A DNA stretch of 64,000 nucleotides from Planctomycetota bacterium (GCA_020638735.1 JACKHZ010000012.1:186001-250000); one strand, 5' to 3'; shown: positions 44,690-54,076, counted from the stretch's first letter. The notes: generated by a model from the letters alone, not told the origin. Numbers and translations are program-made.

Positions 44690-45877
44690 GTGCCCTCGCC
44701 TTCGCGCACCCGTCTGCTCGACGACCTGACCGAGCGCTTCCACGCGGAGTTCGGCCCGGGGCCGATGCGGCTGTTCTTCGCGCCAGGGCGTATCAACCTG
44801 GTCGGCGCGCACCTCGACTACTCGGGCGGGGACGTCATGCCGATGGCCGTCGATCGCGGCATCTACGCCGCCGTGCGGCCGCGCGACGACCAGCGCATCC
44901 GCCTGCGCAGCCTCGACCTGCCGCAGAAGGTCGACGTCGACGGTGCCCAGGTCGGCGCGCGCACCCGCCCCGAGTACGGCTGGGCCGGCTATCCGCTGGG
45001 CGTCTGGCGCGGCTTCTGCCAGGGGCACGCCGTGCACCGCGGCGTCGACGTCGTGTTCGGCGGCGACATGCCGATGGCGTCGGGGCTGTCGTCGTCGGCG
45101 GCGATCGAGGTCGTCACCGGCATCGCCCTCGACGCGCTGTTCGACACGAGGCTCGAGCGGCAGCAGATCGCGCTGCTCGCGCACCGGGCCGAGACCGGCT
45201 TCGTCGGCGTGCGCTGCGGCATCATGGATCAGTTCGCGTCGGCGCTGGGCCGCGCCGGCCAGGTCCTGCTGCTGCACTGTGCCGGGCCGCGCTGGGAGCA
45301 CGTGCCGTTCGATCCCGAGGCCTGCGAGGTGCTCGTGATGGACACCCTGAAGCCGCGCGCCCTGGCCAAGACCGGCTTCAACGAACGCGTCGCGCAGTGC
45401 GCGACCGCGCACGAACTGCTGCGCACGCACGTGCGCGACCTGCCGCATCTGGCGCAGTACACGGTCGCCGACCTCGAGCAGGCGCGCGAGGCGATGGACG
45501 AACTGCTGTTCCGGCGCGCGCGCCACGTGGTCGGCGAGATGGACCGCATCCGCGCCGGCGTCGCGGCGCTGCGTCGCCACGACTACCGCGGCCTCGGTCA
45601 GCAGCTCGACGCGAGCCATCGTTCGACGGCCACCGACTACGCGGTCAGCTGCGACGAGCTCGACGTCATCACCGACGCGGCGCGCGAATGCGACGGCGTG
45701 TTCGGCGCGCGGCTGACCGGCGCCGGCTTCGGCGGCTGCGCGATCGCGCTGGTCGAACCGGGGCGCTCCGGCGAGGTCGCGGAGCGGGTCGCGCGGGTGT
45801 TCGAAGCGCGCTTCGGCGTGGCGCCGGGCTTCGACCTGCTGCGCGTCGGCGACGGACCCGGCGAGGTCGCGCGGTGA
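44690..45877 (+). CDS. galK: Galactokinase
   Basis: This 395-residue GHMP kinase carries the galactokinase signature GRINLVGAHLDYSGG near the N-terminus (GRxNLxGEHxDY with Glu replaced by Ala). The phosphate loop is MPMASGLSSSAA and the third GHMP motif is GARLTGAGFGGCAIAL. It would convert galactose to galactose-1-phosphate. The start is GTG; 44687 is an in-frame alternative. It overlaps the following dehydrogenase gene by 4 bases (GTGA), so the two are translationally coupled. No other Leloir gene (galT, galE) is in the window. Confidence 0.85.
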   Translation: MPSPSRTRLLDDLTERFHAEFGPGPMRLFFAPGRINLVGAHLDYSGGDVMPMAVDRGIYAAVRPRDDQRIRLRSLDLPQKVDVDGAQVGARTRPEYGWAGYPLGVWRGFCQGHAVHRGVDVVFGGDMPMASGLSSSAAIEVVTGIALDALFDTRLERQQIALLAHRAETGFVGVRCGIMDQFASALGRAGQVLLLHCAGPRWEHVPFDPEACEVLVMDTLKPRALAKTGFNERVAQCATAHELLRTHVRDLPHLAQYTVADLEQAREAMDELLFRRARHVVGEMDRIRAGVAALRRHDYRGLGQQLDASHRSTATDYAVSCDELDVITDAARECDGVFGARLTGAGFGGCAIALVEPGRSGEVAERVARVFEARFGVAPGFDLLRVGDGPGEVAR

Positions 45878-47268
45878 CGACGATCGCGTTCGAGGCGATG
45901 GACTACCGCGCCGATCGCAGCTTCGTGGTGGCGCGGTATCGGCTCGAGGGCGACCCCGACAGCGGTTGGCTCGTCGTTCGCGACGGCGTCGAGGTGCTGC
46001 GTCTGGGACGCGGCTACCGCGCGCTGAAGGTGCGCAGCTGCGGCGTCTGCGCGACCGATCTGGCGCGACACTTCCTGCCGTTCCCGCTGCCGCAGGTGAT
46101 CGGCCACGAGGTGATCGCGCTCGACGAGCGCGGCCGCCGCTACGTCGTCGAGATCAACGCGTCGCATCACGCGCGCGGCGTAGTCGATGATTGCCCGTTC
46201 TGCCGCGGCGGTCTGCCGACGCACTGCCCGGCGCGGCTGACGCTCGGCATCCACGGCCTGCCGGGCGGCTTCGGCCCGTGGATCCTGGCGCCGGTCGGCG
46301 CGTGCCTGCCGGTGCCCGACGAAGTGCCCGACGACGTCGCGGTGCTGGTCGAACCGCTGGCCGCCGCGCTGCACGCCGCGACGATGGTCGCGCCGCGTGC
46401 CGGCGAACGCGTCGCCGTGCTCGGCCCACGCCGCCTCGGCATGCTGGTGCTGGCGTGTCTCGCCGCGCTGCGTCGTCGTGTCGGGGCCGATGGGTGGTTC
46501 TCGATCGTCGGCGTGATGCGCGACGAGTCGCGCCGCGAGCTGGCCGAACGGCTCGGCGCCGACGACGTCGAACTGCTCGACGACAACGCCGAGGACGGCC
46601 TCGAGCAGAAGTTCGACGTGGTCATCGACACCACCGGCAACCCGACCGCGCTGGCGCACGCGCTGCGCCTCGCGCGCCGTGAGGTGCACCTCAAGTCGAC
46701 GCACGGTCAGGTCTCGGCCGGCGTCGCACACCTGACCGAACTGGTGGTCGACGAGCTGCGCGTCGAGCGCTTCGCGGCGGAACGGGTCACCGAAGGTGCG
46801 CGCGTCGCATGGCTCGCCGCGGCGCCGCCGCCCGCGGACTTCGCCGCGTCGCGCGATGTTCACGTCGGCGCCGTCGACGAGCTCGCCCGGCACTTCTGGT
46901 CGCTGCGCGAAGGCCTGCCGCGCGCCGACGTCGCGGTGGTCGGTTCGGCCGCGCAGCTGGCGCAGGCGATCCGACCCGTCGCCGGCGACGAGCGTTCGTT
47001 GGTGCGGCCGCGCGGCCGCGTCCTGGTGCACCCCGACGCGAACTGCAGCGGCTCGGGTCTGGTCGAGACCATCGTGCGCCGCGACGTCGTGCTGTCGAGC
47101 TCGCGCTGCGGCGACTTCGTGCGCACGCTCGAGCTGCTGCGCGACGATCCGGCGTTGCGCGACATCGCCGCGCTGATCACGCACCGCTTCCCGTCCGCCG
47201 AGCTGCCGCGCGCGTTCGACGCGGCGCGCGGCCACGGCTGCATCAAGGCGATCGTCGAGCAGCCGTAG
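45874..47268 (+). CDS. MDR-family zinc dehydrogenase with an inserted region
   Basis: This 464-residue protein has an MDR core: zinc segment SCGVCATDLARHF, GHEVIAL, and Cys at about residues 108 and 116 in DDCPFCRGGLPTHC. The nucleotide loop VAVLGPRRLGMLVLA deviates from GxGxxG. The C-terminal LITHRFPSAELPRAFDAAR is typical. Between the Rossmann part and this end is an extra stretch of about 110 residues (from DVHVGAVDELARHF to SRCGDFVRT), not usual in the family. It is coupled to galactokinase, so a sugar or polyol substrate is inferred. Confidence 0.75.
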   Translation: MTTIAFEAMDYRADRSFVVARYRLEGDPDSGWLVVRDGVEVLRLGRGYRALKVRSCGVCATDLARHFLPFPLPQVIGHEVIALDERGRRYVVEINASHHARGVVDDCPFCRGGLPTHCPARLTLGIHGLPGGFGPWILAPVGACLPVPDEVPDDVAVLVEPLAAALHAATMVAPRAGERVAVLGPRRLGMLVLACLAALRRRVGADGWFSIVGVMRDESRRELAERLGADDVELLDDNAEDGLEQKFDVVIDTTGNPTALAHALRLARREVHLKSTHGQVSAGVAHLTELVVDELRVERFAAERVTEGARVAWLAAAPPPADFAASRDVHVGAVDELARHFWSLREGLPRADVAVVGSAAQLAQAIRPVAGDERSLVRPRGRVLVHPDANCSGSGLVETIVRRDVVLSSSRCGDFVRTLELLRDDPALRDIAALITHRFPSAELPRAFDAARGHGCIKAIVEQP

Positions 47269-47343
47269 CGACGCGGTCGGCGACTACTCCAGCACCTCGA
47301 GGAAGTCGACGTGCAGCTGGAAGATGTCGACCACGTGGCATCG

Positions 47344-47359
47344 CCCGACAAGTGTCGGG
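47344..47359. terminator. Hairpin between convergent genes
   Basis: CCCGAC and GTCGGG form a 6-bp stem with an AAGT loop, midway between the MDR dehydrogenase gene and the facing fabG gene. No U-tract follows. The rest of the 151-base gap holds no gene I can support. Confidence 0.4.
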
Positions 47360-47419
47360 GCCCAGGACGACGGGTGCAGGAACGTGGGGGATTCCGTCTT
47401 CCCCGCCCGGCGCCCGCGC

Positions 47420-48151
47420 CTACAGGAACCCGCCGTCGACCCCGATCACCTGCCCGGTGACGTAGCTCGCCGCCTCGCTGGCCAGGAACCCGATCACCGC
47501 GGCGACCTCGTCGGCGCGGCCGTGGCGCTGCATCGGGATCATCTTGGTGACGAAGTCGGGCACGTCGTGGGTCATGTCGGTGTCGATCAGGCCCGGCGCG
47601 ACGGCGTTGACGGTGATGTTGCGCTTGGCCATCTCGATCGCCAGCGACTTGGTCGCGCCGATGATGCCGGCCTTGGCCGCGGCGTAGTTGCTCTGGCCGC
47701 GGTTGCCCTTGACCGCCGACAGCGACGACAGGTTGACGATGCGGCCCCAGCGGTGCTGCACCATCGGCATGATCAGCGGCTTGGTGACGTTGTAGAAGCC
47801 GTCGAGGGTGGTGCGGATGACGTCGTGCCACTGGTCGGGCGACATCGCCGGCAGCGGCGCGTCGCGGGTGATGCCGGCGTTGTTGACGATCACCGCGATC
47901 GGCCGCGGGTCCTTCAGCAGCTGTTCGATCGCCGCGCTGGTCGCGGCGGCGTCGGCGACGTCGAACTGGGCCGCCTCGGCCTCGCCGCCGGCCTCCCGGA
48001 TCGAGGCCACGACCTCGTCGGCGGCGGCCTGGTTGCGCTGGAAGTTGACGATCACCGGGTGGCCCATCGCGGCCAGGTGTCGGCACGCGGCGGCGCCGAT
48101 GCCGCGGCTGCCGCCGGTCACGAGGGCGCGGCGCTGGGAGGTCTTGCTCAT
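47420..48151 (-). CDS. 3-oxoacyl-ACP reductase (FabG-like SDR)
   Basis: This 243-residue short-chain dehydrogenase has the cofactor loop TGGSRGIGAA, NNAG, catalytic Ser in LSSLSAVKGN and the YAAAKAG Tyr-Lys pair. The length and motifs match FabG, which reduces beta-ketoacyl-ACP with NADPH. It is alone, with no fatty-acid genes adjacent, so it may serve another pathway. Members like this also occur in aryl polyene and other lipid clusters. Confidence 0.85.
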   Translation of the reverse strand: MSKTSQRRALVTGGSRGIGAAACRHLAAMGHPVIVNFQRNQAAADEVVASIREAGGEAEAAQFDVADAAATSAAIEQLLKDPRPIAVIVNNAGITRDAPLPAMSPDQWHDVIRTTLDGFYNVTKPLIMPMVQHRWGRIVNLSSLSAVKGNRGQSNYAAAKAGIIGATKSLAIEMAKRNITVNAVAPGLIDTDMTHDVPDFVTKMIPMQRHGRADEVAAVIGFLASEAASYVTGQVIGVDGGFL

Positions 48152-48249
48152 CCCCGCGGGCTTACCGGGAGCGGCCGGCGAAGGTCAAGCAACGCGTCGG
48201 GATCCGGCTCGTTGTTGCATGCCGCCCGCACATCGCGAAACTGCTCTTC

Positions 48250-48672
48250 ATGTCGATCCGTCCCCACACCCGCCTGGGTCTCCTCGCTCTCCTGATCGCG
48301 TTCGCCCCGATGCCGGCGTGTCGGACGCCGCAGGCCCAGCAGGTAAGCACTGCCGGTATGCGCGTCGACGTGCTCCGCGTCCGCCAGAAGGGTGGTCGTG
48401 TGGTCGTCTCGCTGCGGATCTGGAACGACCACGACGAGCCGGTCTCGTTCGACTACGGCAACATCCGCCTCGTGTTCCAGGGCCGCGAGGCGTCGGCCCA
48501 GCCGCCGCGGCGCCCGACCGAGATCCAGGCGCGCGGCAACGAGGAACTGGTGTGGATCTTCGAGTGCGGCTCGGACCTGCCGGGCAAGTCCTCCTACGAC
48601 ATCGAGATCCGCGACTTCCTGCTCAGCGGCGTGCCGTCGGGCCAGTCGGCCGTCTTCCAGATCCGGACCTGA
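48250..48672 (+). CDS. Small lipoprotein, unknown
   Basis: This 140-residue protein has a lipoprotein signal (LLALLIAFAPMPACR, lipobox Cys at about residue 24). The rest is a single beta-sandwich-like domain with VVVSLRIWNDHDEPVSFDYG. The family is not recognised, though the pattern resembles DUF-type periplasmic Ig lipoproteins (such as DUF1425-like folds). It lies 58 bases before the DUF1552 gene on the same strand. Confidence 0.6.
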   Translation: MSIRPHTRLGLLALLIAFAPMPACRTPQAQQVSTAGMRVDVLRVRQKGGRVVVSLRIWNDHDEPVSFDYGNIRLVFQGREASAQPPRRPTEIQARGNEELVWIFECGSDLPGKSSYDIEIRDFLLSGVPSGQSAVFQIRT

Positions 48673-48730
48673 AGTCGATGGAGGGGATGCAGCCCCTTGG
48701 CGGCGTGCATCCCGCGGAGAAGATGCGCTG

Positions 48731-50065
48731 ATGCCGTTCCTCCGCCGCGTCGCCCTCGACCGTCGCGCCTTCCTGCGCGGCGGCGCCGCCTGCGTCGCCC
48801 TGCCGTGGCTCGACGCGATGGTGCCTGCGCTGACTTCACCGCCGGCGCCGCCGCGGCGCGCGGTGTTCGTGTTCTCGCCCAACGGCATGCACATGCAGCG
48901 CTGGCGACCGGTCGGCGACGGTCGCGCGGCGAAGCCCGGGCCGACGATGGCGTCGCTCGAGCCGCTGTGGTCGCGCCTCACGGTGTTCCGCGGGCTCGCC
49001 ATCGACGGCGGCCGCGCGCACGGCGACGGGCCAGGGGACCACGCGCGCTCGGCGGGCTCGTTCCTGACCTGCGCGCATCCGCGCAAGACGGGCGGCGAGG
49101 ACATCCACGTCGGCGTCTCGGTGGACCAGGTGATCGCCGCCCGCCTCGGCGCCGCGACGGCGTTCCCGTCGCTCGAGCTCGGCATGGAGGGCGGCCGCGC
49201 CGGCGGCGTCTGCGACTCCGGCTACTCGTGCGCCTACAGCAACAACGTCAGCTGGCGTGCGCCGGAGGTGCCGGTGACCAAGGAACACGATCCGCGTGCG
49301 GTGTTCGCGCGGCTGTTCGGCGACCCGGAGCTGCTGCGGGACCGCGAGGCGCAGCAGAAGCAGCGCGAGCTCGACCGCTCGGTGCTCGACCTCGTGCAGG
49401 CGGACGCCAAGGCGCTGCAGCGGCGGCTCGGCGCCGGCGACCGGCAGAAGGTCGAGCAATACCTGGAGTCGGTGCGCGAGCTGGAGAAGCGGCTGCAGCA
49501 GCCGCTGCCGGGCGCGGACGAGGTGCCGGCGGTGCCGGGGGCGCTGTTCGGCGCGAACGACTTCCCTGCCCAGCTGGACCTGATGTACGAGCTGCTGGCG
49601 CTGGCGCTGGCGACCGACAAGACGCGCGTCGTGTCGTTCATGCTCGGCAACGGCGGCAGCAACCGCAGCTACCGCTTCCTCGGCGTGCCCGAAGGCCACC
49701 ACGACCTCAGCCACCACGGCAAGGTCGAGCAGAAGCTGGACGGCATCGCCGAGATCAACCGCTTCCACGTCGAGCGCTTCGCCGGCTTCCTGCAGCGGCT
49801 CGCTGCGGCGCGCGACGGCGATCGCGACCTGCTCGCCAGCTCGCTGGTGGTGTTGGGCTCAGGCCTCGGCGACGGCAACCGTCACAACCACGACGACCTG
49901 CCGGTGCTGCTCGCCGGCGAAGGTTGCGGCGCGGCCGAGGGGCGCGGCCACGTGCAGCTCGATCGTGAGACACCGATGGCCAACCTCTACCTCGCGGTGC
50001 TGCAGGCGATGGGCTGCGAGGACCGGTCGTTCGCCGATAGCACGGAAGCGCTCACGCTGCGGTGA
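48731..50065 (+). CDS. DUF1552 Tat-exported protein
   Basis: This 444-residue protein has a twin-arginine-type N-terminus (DRRAFLRGGAACVALPWL). It then matches DUF1552, common in Planctomycetota: RRAVFVFSPNGMHMQRWRP, GDHARSAGSFLTCAHPRKTG, SVDQVIAARLG and SSLVVLGSGLGDGNRHNHDD. DUF1552 genes usually follow a DUF1588/1592/1595 cytochrome-type gene, and none is present here. The family function is unknown. The start overlaps nothing and follows a CGGAGAAG sequence by 9 bases. It overlaps the facing Lnt-like gene by 14 bases. Confidence 0.85.
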   Translation: MPFLRRVALDRRAFLRGGAACVALPWLDAMVPALTSPPAPPRRAVFVFSPNGMHMQRWRPVGDGRAAKPGPTMASLEPLWSRLTVFRGLAIDGGRAHGDGPGDHARSAGSFLTCAHPRKTGGEDIHVGVSVDQVIAARLGAATAFPSLELGMEGGRAGGVCDSGYSCAYSNNVSWRAPEVPVTKEHDPRAVFARLFGDPELLRDREAQQKQRELDRSVLDLVQADAKALQRRLGAGDRQKVEQYLESVRELEKRLQQPLPGADEVPAVPGALFGANDFPAQLDLMYELLALALATDKTRVVSFMLGNGGSNRSYRFLGVPEGHHDLSHHGKVEQKLDGIAEINRFHVERFAGFLQRLAAARDGDRDLLASSLVVLGSGLGDGNRHNHDDLPVLLAGEGCGAAEGRGHVQLDRETPMANLYLAVLQAMGCEDRSFADSTEALTLR

Positions 50066-51440
50066 TCCGCCGGCGCGCGGCCGTGGCGAGCAGCAGCAGC
50101 GACAGCGCCAGCATCGGCCACTCGCCGAGCCGCGCGTAGAGCGTCGGGCGGCCGTCGCCGACCGGAAGATCGTCGACCAGCATGCCTTCGCCGGTCATCT
50201 CGTCGCGCGCGGCCAGCGCCACGTGGTCCTGGCGATGGCGCACGCGGCCGCGGCAGTCGATCAGCGCCGAGATGCCGTGCGAGGCCGCGCGCGCGACGGC
50301 GTAGCCGTTCTCGATGCAGCGGAAGATCGCGTTCTCCAGGTGGTATTCGCGGATCGCCGGCCAGTCGTTGGTCGGCACCACGACCAGCTGCACGCCGGCG
50401 TTGCCGTAGGCGCGGCCGAGGTCGGTGAAGTTGTCGTCCTGGCAGATCATGCCGCCGACCACGACGCCGTCGACCTCCATCGTCGCCAGCGTGCCGTCGC
50501 CGGCGACGTAGTCCTCGAGCCAGGGGATCAGGTGCGTCTTGCGGTACTCGCCGACCAGGCATCCGCCCGGGGCGATGAACCAGATGCGGTTGTCTCTGGT
50601 CCGGTTGCAGAACACCCCGATCGCGCCGAACGTCTCGTTCATGCCGGCTGCGTGGCACAGGTCGGCGATCGCTTGCTCGCGCGGGCCGAGCCAGTGACCT
50701 TCGATCCCGACGTCGGCGGCGGCCTCTGGCGTGACGACCAGGCGCACGCCGCCGTCGGTTGCGCCGAACGAGCGGCGATAGACCTCGAGCGTGCGGCCCG
50801 AGTCCGTCGGAAAGCGGGACCAGCCGTGCGTCGCGACGCGCAGCGCGCCGCCGCCCGGCGACGACAGGCGGACCGCGTCGAGCGCGCCCGCCACGGCGAC
50901 GATCGCCACCGCGCCGAGCAGCGGCGTCGCGCGCCGTTCGCGCAGCGCCACCGCGACCGCCGCCTGCGTGGCGGCCAGCGCGAACACCAGCCCGCCGAGC
51001 CCCGTGTAGGCGAGGAAGGCGACGGTCTCCGGCGCGGCGCTCATCGGCCGGGCGAAGCACTGCGCAGTGCCGAAGATCGGCACCGCGTACCAGCTCAGCA
51101 TCTCGGCGAGCGTGACCACCGCGGCGGCGGCGAGCGGGCCGAGCAGCGGGCCGCGCACCAGCAGGCGGCCGGCGAGCATCGCGAACCCGGTCCATTGCAG
51201 CACGACGAACGCCGCGGCGGCGACGATCGGCGGCGCGACGCCGGCGAACAGCAACAGCGGCAGCACGTTGGCGGCGGCGGCGACGAGGCCGATCGGCCAC
51301 AGCCGGCGTCCGGCCGAGCGCTGCGCGTGCAGCGCGAACCACAGCGGCACCATGCCGACGAACGTCAGCCCCCACCAGTGCACGGGATGATTGGCGAGGA
51401 ACAGCACCAGGCCGGAGAGCGTGGCCAGCAGCAGGTTCAT
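50052..51440 (-). CDS. Apolipoprotein N-acyltransferase-like protein
   Basis: This 462-residue protein has six N-terminal membrane helices and a C-terminal nitrilase domain. The catalytic triad appears as Glu239 (VTPEAA), Lys301 (YRKTHLIPWLEDY) and Cys333 (GGMICQDDNF, where the usual ICYE is ICQD). It would transfer the third acyl chain onto lipoproteins in the inner membrane. The Lnt family is inferred from the layout and triad. It overlaps the methyltransferase gene upstream by 4 bases (ATGA). Confidence 0.82.
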   Translation of the reverse strand: MNLLLATLSGLVLFLANHPVHWWGLTFVGMVPLWFALHAQRSAGRRLWPIGLVAAAANVLPLLLFAGVAPPIVAAAAFVVLQWTGFAMLAGRLLVRGPLLGPLAAAAVVTLAEMLSWYAVPIFGTAQCFARPMSAAPETVAFLAYTGLGGLVFALAATQAAVAVALRERRATPLLGAVAIVAVAGALDAVRLSSPGGGALRVATHGWSRFPTDSGRTLEVYRRSFGATDGGVRLVVTPEAAADVGIEGHWLGPREQAIADLCHAAGMNETFGAIGVFCNRTRDNRIWFIAPGGCLVGEYRKTHLIPWLEDYVAGDGTLATMEVDGVVVGGMICQDDNFTDLGRAYGNAGVQLVVVPTNDWPAIREYHLENAIFRCIENGYAVARAASHGISALIDCRGRVRHRQDHVALAARDEMTGEGMLVDDLPVGDGRPTLYARLGEWPMLALSLLLLATAARRRITAA

Positions 51441-52279
51441 CGTTCTTCCTTGGTCGCGATCAGCTCGTAGACCGGTGGGCACTGCACGAACCCTGCGCCG
51501 CCCTGGATCGCCTCGAGGTCGGCGAGCAGCTGGTCGCAGTCGGCCTGCGCCAGTTCGCCCATCGCCACGAGCTTCGGCGCGTAGGTGCGCCACCAGGTGT
51601 CGGGCCAGGCGAACATCGTGTCGCCGCCGCGCGCGACCCGCACGTGCGTGCGGACCTCGTCGAGCCGCAGGCCGTGGGCGGCGAACAGCGCCGGCAGTCG
51701 CCCGGCGACGTCGGGGTCGCCGCCGTGCGCGCGCCACGAACGCACCGTCGCCGCGACTGCGCGGTCGTGGCTGTCGCGCTTCGGCGCCATCGTCATCGAC
51801 GCGTAGTTGAAGTAGTCGTGCACGACCAACCGGCCGCCCGGCCGCAGCGCCGCGGCGATGCCGCGCACGACCGACTCCGGATCGGGCACGAAGCACAGCA
51901 CCCAGCGCGCGTAGGCGAGGTCGAACGGCGCCTCGGCGGCGAGGGCGCCGTGCGCGAACATCTCGGCCAGCCCCTGCACGTCGCCGCCGAGCGCGGTCAG
52001 CCACGGCAGGCCGCGGCGCTCGGCCATCGCGTTGGCGTGGGCGACGAAGCCGGCGGACTCGTCGATCCCGATCACCCGGCCGTTGCCCATGACCAGCTGC
52101 GCCAGGTCACAGGCCGCGTGGCCCGGGCCGCAGCCGACGTCGAGCACCCGGTCGCCGGCCCGCAGCCCCGCCCGCCGCCACGCGGCGACCGCGGCGTCGG
52201 ACCACAGCCGGTTCTGCAGGGCGAGGCGCTGCAGCTCGTCGTCGCCCGTCCCCAGCACGTATTCGGCGTCGTCGCTCAT
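51437..52279 (-). CDS. Class I SAM-dependent methyltransferase
   Basis: This 280-residue protein has the SAM-binding motif VLDVGCGPGHAACDLA, the acidic GRVIGIDESAG strand, and the family segments DLAYARWVLCFVPDPE and LRPGGRLVVHDYFN. The substrate is unknown. It is the first gene of a pair with the Lnt-like gene (4-base overlap), so a lipid or lipoprotein link is possible but only inferred. It is divergent from the Pgm1-like gene. Confidence 0.85.
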   Translation of the reverse strand: MSDDAEYVLGTGDDELQRLALQNRLWSDAAVAAWRRAGLRAGDRVLDVGCGPGHAACDLAQLVMGNGRVIGIDESAGFVAHANAMAERRGLPWLTALGGDVQGLAEMFAHGALAAEAPFDLAYARWVLCFVPDPESVVRGIAAALRPGGRLVVHDYFNYASMTMAPKRDSHDRAVAATVRSWRAHGGDPDVAGRLPALFAAHGLRLDEVRTHVRVARGGDTMFAWPDTWWRTYAPKLVAMGELAQADCDQLLADLEAIQGGAGFVQCPPVYELIATKEER

Positions 52280-52433
52280 GTGCTGCGGATCTTGGCGCCG
52301 ACCGCGTCGGCTGACCAGTCGCCGCCCGCTGCCAGCCGTGTGCCTGTTGCTACGCCGCGCGTCGGCCCTACCATCCCCAACTCCTCGCTCCCGCTGGCGC
52401 CGCCATCCCGGCCCAGTAGACCTCGCTCGCCGT

Positions 52434-54017
52434 ATGAACCCGACCGTGACCCCTTCCAATGACGAGATCGAGGCGTTCGCGCGGCTGCAGGCCAAGCTGC
52501 CGGGCATCTGGAAGGAGGTGCACGAGCAGCCGCGCCAGCCGCACTCGTGCCTGATCGTGCCGTCGCTGAGCTTCGATCAGGAGGAGCTGCAGAAGGTCAA
52601 GGGCGTGCCGTTCTACGAGGAGCGGCTGATGTTCCTGCTGATGCGCCTGCGTCGACCCGGCGTGCGCATCATGTACGTGACCAGCCAGCCGGTCGAAGAG
52701 GACATCGTCGACTACTACCTGCAGCTGCTGGTCGGCATCCCGCCGATGCACGCCAAGCGTCGCCTGACGATGCTATGCGTGCAGGACGCCAGCCCGCGCG
52801 CGCTGACCGAGAAGATCCTCGAGCGGCCGCGCGTCGTCGAACGCATCCGGCAGTGGATCGGCGATCGCGACCGCGCCTACATGACGTGCTTCACCACGTC
52901 GCCGCTCGAGCGCACGCTCGCGGTGCAGCTCGGCATCCCGCTCAACGGTGCCGACCCGGCGCTGCTGCACCTCGGCAGCAAGTCTGGCTCGCGGGAGACC
53001 TTCCGCGAGGCCGGCATCGAGCTGCCCGACGGCTACGAGAACCTGCCCGACGAGAACGCGGCGGTGGCTGCGCTCGACCGCCTGAAGCAGGCCCACCCGC
53101 AGCTGCGCCGCGCGGTCGTCAAGCTCAACGACGGTTTCTCCGGCGAGGGCAACGCCCTGTTCACCTACCCAGCGCCGATGCCTGCCGAAGGCCCGGCGCG
53201 CGCGGCGGCGATCCGCGCGGCGCTCGACACGATGAAGTTCTCGGCGCCGGACCACTCGCGCACGGAGTTCTTCGCCAAGTACGCGCAGATGGGCGGCATC
53301 GTCGAGGAGTTCCTCGACGCCGACGAGGTGCACTCGCCGAGCGTGCAGCTGCGCATCACGCCGACCGGTCAGCTGCAGATCATCTCGACGCACGACCAGG
53401 CGCTCGGCGGTGACTCCGGGCAGGTCTACCTCGGCTGTCGCTTCCCGGCCACGGCGGAGTACCGCGCGCTGATCACCGAGCGCGCGCACTACGTCGGCGA
53501 GGTGCTGAAGGAGCGCGGCGTGCTCGGCCGCTTCGCGATCGACTTCCTCGTCTACCGCAAGAACGGCGGCGACTGGCGCTGCGCGGCGATCGAGATCAAC
53601 CTGCGCATGGGCGGCACGACGTTCCCGTTCTCGGCGCTGGACTTCCTGACCGGCGGCGCGCTCAGCGGCAACGGCGACTACCGCTCGCGGTCCGGCGTGC
53701 AGAAGTACTACTTCGCCACCGACGCGCTGGTGTCACCGTCGTATCGGGGGCTGCTGCCGCAGGACTTCCTCGAGATCGTCATCGGCCACGGCCTGCACTG
53801 GAGTCCGCAGTCCGAGACCGGCGTGCTGTTCCACATGATCGGCGCGCTGTCGCAGTTCGGGAAGCTCGGCGTGATCTGCATCGCCGACAGCGCCCAGGCC
53901 GCCTTGGACCTCTATCAGCGCACCCGCGACGTGCTCGACATGGAGACCCACGCGGACCGCGCGGAGCGCGGTGAGCTGCACTCGATGTTCGACGACTTCC
54001 CGCACCTGATGGATTGA
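52434..54017 (+). CDS. Pgm1-like ATP-grasp peptide ligase
   Basis: This 527-residue protein matches the peptide ligase Pgm1-related family. The N-terminal part (NDEIEAFARLQAKLPGIWKE, PSLSFDQEELQKVKG, FYEERLMFLLMRLRRPGVRI) is the Pgm1 recognition domain. The C-terminal ATP-grasp domain has AVVKLNDGFSGEGNALF (Lys and glycine-rich loop), GIVEEFLDADEVHSPSVQ and AIEINLRMGGTTFPF. Pgm1 from Streptomyces joins a nonproteinogenic amino acid to peptides in pheganomycin synthesis. Homologues are common outside biosynthetic clusters, and no peptide precursor is adjacent, so the substrate is unknown. Confidence 0.85.
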   Translation: MNPTVTPSNDEIEAFARLQAKLPGIWKEVHEQPRQPHSCLIVPSLSFDQEELQKVKGVPFYEERLMFLLMRLRRPGVRIMYVTSQPVEEDIVDYYLQLLVGIPPMHAKRRLTMLCVQDASPRALTEKILERPRVVERIRQWIGDRDRAYMTCFTTSPLERTLAVQLGIPLNGADPALLHLGSKSGSRETFREAGIELPDGYENLPDENAAVAALDRLKQAHPQLRRAVVKLNDGFSGEGNALFTYPAPMPAEGPARAAAIRAALDTMKFSAPDHSRTEFFAKYAQMGGIVEEFLDADEVHSPSVQLRITPTGQLQIISTHDQALGGDSGQVYLGCRFPATAEYRALITERAHYVGEVLKERGVLGRFAIDFLVYRKNGGDWRCAAIEINLRMGGTTFPFSALDFLTGGALSGNGDYRSRSGVQKYYFATDALVSPSYRGLLPQDFLEIVIGHGLHWSPQSETGVLFHMIGALSQFGKLGVICIADSAQAALDLYQRTRDVLDMETHADRAERGELHSMFDDFPHLMD

Positions 54018-54070
54018 CGGGCCCGGTCCCCGGCGGCCACTTGCCGCCAACGTTGCCCCGGGGCCGGCCG

Positions 54071-54076
54071 TAGCAT
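54071..54076 (+). promoter_or_regulatory. Putative -10 box (TAGCAT) for the Tat-exported SDR gene
   Basis: TAGCAT is followed by 7 bases and the ATG at 54084. This supports 54084 as the start over the ATG at 54075, which lies inside the box. Confidence 0.45.

Noticed and set aside
47269..47419. Short minus-strand peptide ending in VVDIFQLHVDFLEVLE
   Set aside because: It has no upstream start in frame within the gap and could be chance; no family was recognised.
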